A stretch of 64,000 nucleotides of DNA from Ligula intestinalis (taxonomy: Eukaryota > Platyhelminthes > Cestoda > Diphyllobothriidea > Diphyllobothriidae). Within the stretch, counting starts at the first letter, position 1; each line of letters starts with the position of its first letter. The notes below the pieces were generated by a model. That model saw only the letters and a list, made by a program, of their open reading frames with translations. It did not search any database and had not been told where the DNA came from. A program made the translations under genes and the position numbers. Positions 56,953 through 64,000 of the stretch are shown here, one piece after another. The stretch is from the NCBI GenBank assembly GCA_036362985.1, contig JAYGXS010000004.1:39708475-39772474 (forward strand), read 5' to 3'.

Positions 56953-58660
56953 CTAGGCGGCCTCAATGATGTCATCAACAGTTCCTCTCCATGCGTGGCG
57001 ATTGGCGGCAGCGGATCTGGAAAGCTCCACCCAGCCCCTTCTCCAGCGATGGAGACCGAAGATAGAAAGTACAAGAACTGCTTTTATGTCTTGACGGACG
57101 GTTTCGAGCCAAGTCTTCAGTTGCCCTCCTCTTCGACGTTTCCAGATGGGCTGCAGTGCCGGGTCGAGGGCAGCATAAGTAAGCTTGTGGGGCCTACGAC
57201 GGAGAACGTGTCCAAACCACCTCAGTCGCCTTTCTTGAATAGCCTGAGATATCCTCGTGACTGTCTCATTTGAGATGAAATCGCTATACTTAACTCGCAG
57301 AATCGTCCTCGGGCACCTGTGGTTACAGACCTTCAGTCTTCGCTCATCTTCCGCGCGCACAGCCCAGCATTCACATCCATAGAGCAGGACTGATCGGATG
57401 GATACACGGTATACACGAATCTTCGTGGCGATGGAGATGTCACGTCGGATCCATAGGTGCTTTCGAAGGATTGAGAAAACCCAGCAAGCAGCATCGATAC
57501 GGCATACAATGCTCTGCCCATTCGGTAGCAGCCTCGCCCCGAGGTATTTAAAGCTGTCTACTTCTTCAAGTTGATGGCCATTAATCCCCAGGGGTGCCTT
57601 TTCCTGGTCAGGGATGCAGCTCGAGAACAACTTCGTCTTTCCAGAATTTATGGACATGCCTACCGACATAGCGATCTCATTTAACCGCGACACTACAGAC
57701 TGTAGACCATCAAAGTTTGAGGCTAACAGCGCAATATCATCGGCGTAGTCATGATCAGTTAGTCGGCGTCCGGGTGCAATTTCAACACCGTCCTCTTCAT
57801 GTAGGGCTCTGCCGAGAATTTAGTCAATGACGTAGTTAAACAGAATGGGTGAAAGGACGCAGCCCTGTCGGACACCAGATCGGATATCGAACGACTGAGA
57901 GAGATCGTTGTGGACCAGGACTCGTGCGGTGGTAGACCGATAGTAGGCCTTAATCATGGCAATGAGTTTGGTCAGCACTCCATCCAGTTCCGTTATTCGC
58001 CACAGGGACTCACAATGGATGGAATCGAATGCGGCGGCAAATTCGACAAAGCAAACGGCCGTCGGTTGCTGGTAGTTATGGCGGAATTCTAGAGTGCGCC
58101 TCAGTGTAAATATTTGATCCGCACATCCACGCCCAGCTCGGAATCCGACTTGGTTGGGTCGTGTCCTGGAGTCACTTACAGAATCGAAGCACCTGAGAAG
58201 AACAACAGCAAAGATCTTTGCAGCAACATCTATAAGACTTATGCCACGGTTGTTCTCGCATCTTGTCTTATCTCCCTTCTTGTGGACAGGTACAAGGATA
58301 CCGTAGCCCCAGTCATCAGGAACGGCCTCTTTTCGCCATGCCTGTACAATTACCCCAGGGAGCCGAGGAGCCAGGGTGTGGACACAGGACTTGCAGATCT
58401 CTGCAGGAATACCGTCCTTTCCACACGCTTTGTTATGAGGTAGCCTCTGCATTGCATCGGTAACTTCGTCTTCGGAAGGGAGGTCACACGACACTGTGTA
58501 GGCAGGAGGGGGTTGAAACTCCGCTGCGGAGAAGAGGGAGGGTATGACGGGTTGTTCGTCAAAGTTGAGGAGGTGCTCGAAGTGTTCACGCCAGTGATTG
58601 ACCTTTGCCGAGTTGTCAGCAATAAAACTGCCATTCACATCGCGAACAGAATCACAGAGG
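56953..58660 (-). pseudogene. RTE-like LINE, reverse transcriptase and C-terminal region
   Basis: Minus strand. RT motifs appear in order: WGYGILVPVHKKGDKTRCEN, NRGISLIDVAAKIFAVVLLR, RPNQVGFRAGRGCADQIFTL, VEFAAAFDSI (first catalytic Asp), GVRQGCVLSPILFNYVID, a stop TAA at 57820-57822, then in the same frame LTDHDYADDIALL (YADD 57736-57747), NSGKTK, FKYLG. The C-terminal part has LYGCECWAVR, RRLRWFGHVLRR and RRGGQLKTWLETVRQD. Only one in-frame nonsense codon separates the two halves of the RT. The 3' end of the frame is at 56953. Confidence 0.85.
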
Positions 58661-59300
58661 GTCGGGGCTTACCACTAACCTGGCGGATAATTTGGTACAG
58701 TTTTCGAGTGTCACCAACATATGAGGCCTACTCCATAGAAGTCGCCGTTTCGGACCAGTACTTCTGCCGGTCATCTCTAGCCGACTTTGCTGTCAGCTTT
58801 CAAAGTTGGCGGAAGGAGGCATCAAGGTCCCCGGCAAGAATTAGCACATCTCGGCGAGCGAATCGTTCAGCTAGCTCCTTCAGCTGCGAGTAGAAATTGT
58901 CTTTCTCTTACTGTTCAGCCGCCGACGTAGGTGCATACACAGATACGACCGAGATGTTCGTAAAATGGCCTTTTAGTCGAACATAGGCCATTCTGTCGTT
59001 AACTGGTTCCTATGCCAGTAGTGCACGGTTGGCTTCTTCCGAGAGGGCAACAGCAACATCATGTCTACCAGATGAGTCACTCGGACCGCTGTGATACAAG
59101 GTGAGATTGTGGTCGACTTGCGGGATTTTGATTTCTCGGGCGCCTGACTCGAGGAGTCGGACTTCGGACAGGCAAAAAACATCCACGTGATATTCATGGA
59201 GAATGCGCTGTCAGACTTTGAGTACCAGGTTCCAGAAATGTGCGCTCATTTCAGCATCCAATGCCAAGAGTCCGTTTTTTGTGAAGCGGTTCAGCTTGCG
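58660..59300 (-). pseudogene. RTE-like LINE, APE-type endonuclease remnant
   Basis: Minus strand: HEYHVDVFCLSEVRL, HSGPSDSSGRHDVAVALSEE, FTNISVVSVYAPTSAAEQ, YSQLKELAERFARRDVLILA, GDLDA. These are the N-terminal motifs of an APE-like endonuclease. Directly after GDLDA the frame jumps to LTAKSARDDRQKYWSETATS and the pre-RT linker, so the second half of the nuclease is deleted. Several stops are present. Confidence 0.75.
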
Positions 59301-59309
59301 TATTATTCA

Positions 59310-60030
59310 CCCGCACTACTGGACAAGGGTTGTGGAGCGCGTCGGTTACCGCAGACGCCGTAGCATTGGTCGTAGAATCGTAAATGGGCATGTTATGAGG
59401 TTTCTTGGGAATTTTGAATACAGGTGGGTCCCCAACGGCCGCTCGGATTCTTTGTTCGAGGTCGTGTCCTCTAGCACTTTGGCTCAAGAACCTGTCCACA
59501 AGGCAGTGGTGGTGGGGGCAAGCAAACCTATTTAATAGCGGTTCACGCTTTCCATGTCACAGTGTCATCATTGAGTCTTGCGGCATTTTATAAGGCAGTC
59601 GGTGCGCCAGACCTCAGCCCACCGCACCCAGGTAACAGTGTCGCTGCTGCGTCCGCGACTACTTATTCGCCCGACCCGGGAGCCTGCTTATTTCGCAGCT
59701 AACCTTCACTGAAGGCCGCACCACTATCCACCACTCGTTGATGTGCCAGGTAGCCTGTAGTTTGGCGTAGCGTGCAGCTTGGGTGTGCAATCAAGGTCAC
59801 ATTTAGTTTGCGTGGCTGCAGCTATGTTCGATGTCCACAACAAAACCACTATAACTCGTGCTGATGGGCTTGTTCTGACTAGTTCAAGTCGACGTGCCTT
59901 TTGGGAACGCTTGCTGCTTTCAGCTTCTGGAACAACCAATCACGGACTAACTCACACAGGACCTCATGTGACGACTGCGGATCAGACATGACTTCAGACG
60001 CCGTCCGCTGGCTTGCGGTTGTGTGGTCAC
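59310..60030 (-). other. Possible 5' part of the RTE-like element
   Basis: GC-richer than its surroundings and contiguous with the endonuclease remnant. Open frames on both strands have no recognisable domain. The 5' boundary of the element was not found. Confidence 0.3.
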
Positions 60031-60039
60031 TTGATAGTC

Positions 60040-60187
60040 AATTTCCTACTGCGTGTTTTCCCATTTATTTGGTACAGAATATACTCCTTCTACCACTCCG
60101 CCCTTCCCGTGACTACTCTTTTCACCTAAGGAACCTGGCCTAGAAGATCGCAGCTGTTAGGATTAACCTTAATTAGCCTTAACACCC
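60040..60187 (+). repeat. Diverged 3' part of the LTR-like repeat
   Basis: ATATACTCCTTCTACCACTCC, CACCTAAGGAACCTGGCCT, AGAAGATCGCAGCTGTTAGG and TTAGCCTTAACACC follow the same order as the last ~150 bp of 21351-21821. Confidence 0.5.
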
Positions 60188-60189
60188 CT

Positions 60190-61370
60190 TAAAAGGCTCA
60201 CGTATGCTAGCGCTGCAATACCTAAGAAAGATTCCTCTGAATTCACTCTTATTATTGTCCTTCTCTAATAGGACTATTCGACAGGCACATCCGAAGGCTG
60301 GAGCCATCCCATAGCGTACCACCGCACCTGGCTCGGACCCCTCGAAGTGGCGTTACGAGAAAGGCCATACTAAGCAGGAGCATATGCAGCCAGATTCTCT
60401 GTCCTCCATTAGGCTTATCCACACAGGCACATACTGGACTGAATGTACAGCCTGAATTGCCCCATCAGTTATCAACCTTCTGAGACATGTCTTTAAGCGT
60501 AACGTGGTAGAACTAAAAATGTGCTGAGACGTCGACCTCACTCTATTAACATTCCCAGGTACCAGCCCCTGTCAAGATGGGTCAGTTGGCTGGTGCGGGA
60601 AATAAGCGCAGTCGTTGGCATAATTAGTAACCCAATCTGTCTTTACCACATACACGACCTCGTTTTCACAAATGCAAACACCGAAAATTCACAGAAAATA
60701 GACTGAATGGCATGGATCTCACTTGTATGAGAGGACAGAAGAGCTCAGTTTGTGAAGGAGCTATTGCGACCGGACTCTCACTCCACCAGTTGGCTACTCC
60801 GCACAAACACACACTGGATTAACTGCCAGTTGTGAATTCTATCGTCAGCAGGTGACTTTCTTAGTAATCGCTTTTAGCGCACCGTCATGGTCTCATGCTC
60901 TTATCGCACATGGACAAGGCGTCGAGGAACAGCCTCCCGACTCACATGAGAGCTGCCGACCACGTGCTTGCGTTTTGTATTGTCGGAACGCGCTCATGTG
61001 TTGTGAAGGTGCTGGTCGGGGGAGTCAGATTGGTGTGATATAGCCTGCATCATTCTACCAGAGGTTTTCATAGAGGCACCTGTGGCCTTATAAGTCTATG
61101 CAGGGAGTGAATGTGCATGGACCTTTAAAGCTGGTTAGAGAGTGCATGCCGGTGCTTCTGGCGTTGATTCAGTGGTTTCCCTACGATGAATTCGTAAGGG
61201 ATCGATGAGCATATGCGTAAGGTGCCGTGAAAATAAGGCTAGGATAGGTTGGAGCTGTAGCGTCGGTTGCTACCTTCAGGATACTGGAAATCCCGGCGCC
61301 CGATCCAGGTCTGTCATTCATCTGATACGTTAGCTAGTGTGGTCAATACAGGTCGATAATACTTCCTGAT
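60190..61370. other. Intron DNA, no gene seen
   Basis: Nothing recognised in this stretch of the myosin-like gene. Confidence 0.3.
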
Positions 61371-61374
61371 TAGG

Positions 61375-61460
61375 TCTCTGATGACGAGTCCGCGATGGAT
61401 CTGGAAACTTCAGGCGAATAAAAGTATTGTCTCAGCGATCAAGTCTCCTTCTTCTCCCGG
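61375..61460 (+). ncRNA. Hammerhead-like motif in PLE end
   Basis: CTGATGA (61378-61384), stem II CGAGTCCGCGATGGATCTG, GAAACTTC (61404-61411), AGGCG. The core is intact, but ACGT of stem III is ACTT. The tail GAATAAAAGTATTGTCTCAG and CGATCAAG follows as in other copies. Antisense to the myosin-like gene. Confidence 0.5.
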
Positions 61461-61556
61461 GTTATACGCACGCACGTACGCATCGGATAAGTTTACATTG
61501 GTATAAATGCAGTTTAACCCTCGGTGAAGTACATCACAATTCATATAACAACGCAC

Positions 61557-61646
61557 CAACTGCAGAAGTCTCGATATTTTGTCCTGATAGGCCACGTTTT
61601 CGTAACGAAGCACCTTGACCATTGCCTTGTATCTCTCGAGTTCACT
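61557..61646 (-). CDS. Myosin XVIII/II-like heavy chain, first rod exon
   Basis: 90 nt, 30 codons, phase 0/0, acceptor TTTCACCTGTAG, donor TTG|GTGCGT: SELERYKAMVKVLRYENVAY, QDKISRLLQL. It follows the neck exon in phase and has heptads, as expected for the start of the rod. Confidence 0.62.
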
Positions 61647-61861
61647 CTACAGGTGAAAAAATGAAAAAAATACTTATGTCTATTATAATATTCAAAATTT
61701 CACAAAAAATAATTGCCGATAAATGTTTTTTTCGCAATAATTTGAGTAATTGTTTGTGCAGAGCTAATCGAGCGCGTTAAGGAAAACAATTGCACTGCTC
61801 TGTCTTGGGGTTCACTGTCGAAAACTATATTTTGCTTATAATATACTGGCCACTGTGTGGC

Positions 61862-62125
61862 TGCTGGTGAGGATCGAGTGTGAGCCTCAAGGCATCGCGG
61901 TACGAGTAAGTCCCTCAGCCGATTGGTAAGTGGCCATCCACCAATGTTAAGATTCCAGATGAAAAGTGGCATGTGAAGGAGCCCGTGGCTCAACGTTGAG
62001 AACGTTAAATTTCCAATAAACGGGTTGCGGATTTGATCCTCGCATATTGAAACAGCTGGGGCTAATTTGGTAAGCTGATGAATGCTTATAAGCCAGAGAT
62101 GGCTATTTTAGTCTCGCTTTTTTAT
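61862..62125 (+). repeat. SINE-like repeat (family 1) with ribozyme-like tail, copy 3
   Basis: A leading block (CTCAGCCGATTGGTAAG, shared with 45820), head GAGCCCGTGGCTCAACG, B-box-like GGATTTGATCC, then CTGATGA (62075-62081), stem II GCTTATAAGC, GAGA, ATGGCTAT, TTTAGTCTC and a TTTTTT-rich end. The core strand is perfect; GAAA is GAGA. Confidence 0.6.
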
Positions 62126-62286
62126 TATCGGTTATGTCCTTCTGCCTATAATGTGAATGATCTGCCAGAATTAGTTGGAGCTTGATCACATTATTATGTG
62201 ACAGGAACTTCAATCAATGTCGAAAACGAGTCTGCGCAACGAAGACCTTTATGTGGTCACGGTACCGTATCAAAATAATTGTCACC

Positions 62287-62403
62287 TTTGTTTTCGATAA
62301 ATTCTCGTCAGGCCTTTACATTTATATGGTATGAATAAAGGATGGTGGTTGGTGGACATACCATATAAATGTAAAGGCCTGACGAGAATTTATCGAAAAC
62401 AAA
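62287..62403. repeat. Perfect 47-bp inverted repeat
   Basis: 62287-62333 and 62357-62403 are exact reverse complements, separated by 23 bases. It lies ~85 bp downstream of the donor of the myosin neck exon, so it would form a hairpin in that intron. Confidence 0.92.
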
Positions 62404-62489
62404 CGTATGTTCGCCTATTTATCTTCTGAAATTTTCAATGGGAATTTTCGCAAAATTGTCACCTTGTTTGCACATGAACTAAGATTTAC

Positions 62490-62621
62490 CTTTAGTTGAA
62501 TAATTTCATCTTCAAGACGATTGCGTTTCAGGTGCGGTTTGAGGGCCAAGATCAGTCGGATCCATGGATCAAAGTACGCAGCAGCATTTCTTTGAATACA
62601 TCTCACGGCATCATCCTCCTT
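62490..62621 (-). CDS. Myosin XVIII/II-like heavy chain, neck exon
   Basis: 132 nt, 44 codons, phase 0/0, acceptor TTCAACTGCAG, donor AAG|GTAAAT. KEDDAVRCIQRNAAAYFDPW contains an IQ-like core (VRCIQRN), the light-chain or calmodulin binding site after the motor. IRLILALKPHLKRN then LEDEIIQLK corresponds to the W-P-W...KPLL junction that opens the rod of class II and XVIII myosins. AVRCIQ is closer to class XVIII. The motor domain exons would lie at higher coordinates, outside the window or unrecognised. Confidence 0.65.
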
Positions 62622-62800
62622 CTGCAGTTGAAGAAAGAAATGAGTTGCTTTGATAGGTGTACTCAGTAAATTATTCATTTCAAAAGGCTGTCTTCTGACG
62701 CAGATTTTTAAAGCAATTGGACAGGGTCCCCTTGCAACCGTGCTTTAGTAAAAATTACTGTATTTCTGTCAGAAATGTAGAATATATTATCAGCAAAATA

Positions 62801-62840
62801 GGCACTTTACTCTAGTGTGTATACACTAGAGTAAAGCGCC
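62801..62840. repeat. 40-bp palindrome
   Basis: Two 20-base halves meet at 62820/62821 with two mismatches, both of which can pair as G-U in RNA. It contains CTTTACTCTAGTGT and its complement. Confidence 0.85.
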
Positions 62841-62844
62841 TGTT

Positions 62845-63680
62845 CTGTAAAATTCCATGACAGCCAGATTACAGTCAAACTAGGAAGTTCAACTTACTCA
62901 ACGTAAGTCATATGTATTATTTCTAGGTGAATGAAGGAATTGCACAGATAAAAATTTTCTTTCAAATATGAATAAAGTGTTCCTCGGCGATATACACTGA
63001 GAGACGAAAACAGTTTTTGGGAAAGTGCTCATGAACCAGGCATAGATTAGAATACTGTAATTCACGCTTTTAATGCATAACTGAAATATTTTCGCGCATA
63101 GGTTGATTACAAATCGTTTATCGACGAGAGTACGGGTTTTTCCTACGTGCATTCTGTGCAGATGGAAGCTTAATGCGGAAGTTCTTTACTTTCGTAACTT
63201 CTCAACTTCTACATTTGTAACAGTATACCGAAATTCTGATGTTCCTTTCCGTAGGATATGCGAACATTGTCCTATGGTACCTAATCTACTTAAACACAAA
63301 AGGTTGTTTATTTCCCGTCATTTTAAAAGTAACACATTCCTGTAGGCCTTCCGTCACAGCTTAAGAGTAACCTACGTGATTAACTTAGCCCCCGTCCTGA
63401 CAGTATGCATGTGATTACGTAAATGAGAACAAGCTGTGACACACGTACAAACCGATTGGATTACGGGATATACATACATCTTTCCAGTCTTCAGTTTTGT
63501 CTTGTGCCCTCGTATTTGTTTGCTTAGTGAGCAGTAATATATACGGAATACGACCTTAGAAAAGCGAGGGAGACCAGCAGAACCATTATTGACTTATTAT
63601 TTGTCGACATTCAGCCATGCTCACTCCCAGGTTTGAAGTACCTACGATTTGAACCCATATCCGTGTATGAATACACAATA
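62845..63680. other. Intron DNA, no exon recognised
   Basis: Should lie within the myosin-like gene. No motor-domain motif was found on the minus strand. Confidence 0.3.
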
Positions 63681-63684
63681 ACGT

Positions 63685-64000
63685 TCGCGTTCTATGTATT
63701 TGCATGGATAAGGAAGAAGGATTGTCGAGCACCGGATAAATTTGCTTAGTATCCCAAGCTTTCGAACTCTTACAGGAGTTCATCGTCAGAGATAAGAAAC
63801 AGCAATACAAAGGGAGTTAATTCTAGTATGTGTACACCAAAAACGTCAAGGGTCGTCAGGTCGTGAGTGATAAAAAACAGTGATTAAAAAGGCGGGGAGG
63901 AGTGGTGGTAATTATAGAAGCAACGTTAATTAACCCTCATTGGTGTCAACGTTTATCAAGCGTCACAGGCTAAAATGGACAGGTAAAACTAAACGCATGC
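63685..64000 (-). repeat. PLE terminal repeat (AGCT subfamily), right edge
   Basis: Homologous to 29905-30222: TATTTGCATGGAT, GTCGAGCACCGGATAAA, ribozyme block, AAACAGCAATAC, GTCGTCAGGTCGTGAG, and ACGTTAATT further right. It continues to the window edge, where the protein-coding part may follow on the minus strand. Confidence 0.6.
63750..63794 (-). ncRNA. Hammerhead-like ribozyme motif (AGCT subfamily)
   Basis: Minus strand: stem I TATCT (with one bulge opposite GGGATA), core CTGACGA, stem II GAACTC-CTGTAA-GAGTTC (perfect 6 bp), GAAA, stem III AGCT (self-complementary), U at the cleavage position. An extra U sits between A9 and stem II, as in the ACGT subfamily. All required core residues appear to be present. 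Confidence 0.62.

Noticed and set aside
57333..59535. Several plus-strand open frames of 60-126 codons across the RTE-like region
   Set aside because: They are antisense shadows of the minus-strand reverse transcriptase and endonuclease, whose motifs are unmistakable.
1..64000. CRISPR arrays, bacterial operons, rRNA genes or functional tRNA genes
   Set aside because: None seen; the tRNA-like sequences are diverged SINE heads without a complete cloverleaf.

Overview
The window is eukaryotic and reads as flatworm (Platyhelminthes) DNA. Coding sequence is split into small exons with GT-AG borders inside long introns. Interspersed repeats dominate, above all Penelope-like retroelements (PLEs) with GIY-YIG endonuclease ends and hammerhead-type ribozyme cores, tRNA-headed SINE-like repeats, an RTE-like LINE and a Tc1/mariner element. 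That mix fits a large, repeat-rich worm genome such as a diphyllobothriidean tapeworm. The species assignment is inference. There is one 400-base assembly gap (3770-4169). Exons were assigned by reading frame, splice-site and phase logic, not by alignment.

Host genes: (1) Plus strand, 5713-14525: the 3' end of a CEP350-like centrosomal protein gene. Three exons join in phase, the last two across a 7.75-kb intron full of repeats. (2) Minus strand, 62621 down to 38753: the neck and long coiled-coil tail of a class XVIII/II-like myosin heavy chain, with at least eleven exons and a Ser-rich C-terminus. All adjacent exon pairs from 48241 to 38753 are phase-compatible. The motor domain would lie beyond the right edge, and at least one exon between 61557 and 48241 is not found. 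(3) Minus strand, 54796-54111: three in-phase exons ending in a C-terminal membrane segment. This is either a small nested tail-anchored protein gene or an alternative 3' end of the myosin transcript.

Mobile DNA by region: 0.5-4.5 kb PLE debris around the gap, and a pyrimidine tract; 4.5-5 kb and 28.0-28.5 kb two copies of a terminal-inverted-repeat MITE; 9.2-11.2 kb an inverted PLE duplication whose two ends each carry a hammerhead-like motif; 19.1-21.2 kb two different decayed PLEs in tandem; 21.3-23.7 kb LTR-like direct repeats and a ~300-bp tandem repeat; 29.9-31.8 kb a mariner element sitting in a PLE end; 33.6-35.0 kb a PLE fragment, a tRNA-headed SINE with a ribozyme-like 3' end, and another PLE end; 39.2-39.9, 51.3-53.0 and 61.4 kb further PLE pieces; 45.8-46.0, 49.7-49.9 and 61.9-62.1 kb a second SINE-like family with tRNA head and ribozyme-like tail; 57-59.3 kb a decayed RTE-like LINE.

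The most interesting signal is the set of hammerhead-type motifs. They occur at PLE ends and, separately, behind Pol III-type heads in short repeats. Nearly all have a short self-complementary stem III (ACGU, AGCU, AUGGCCAU-type or AUACGCGUAU), as expected for ribozymes that work as dimers in tandem RNAs.
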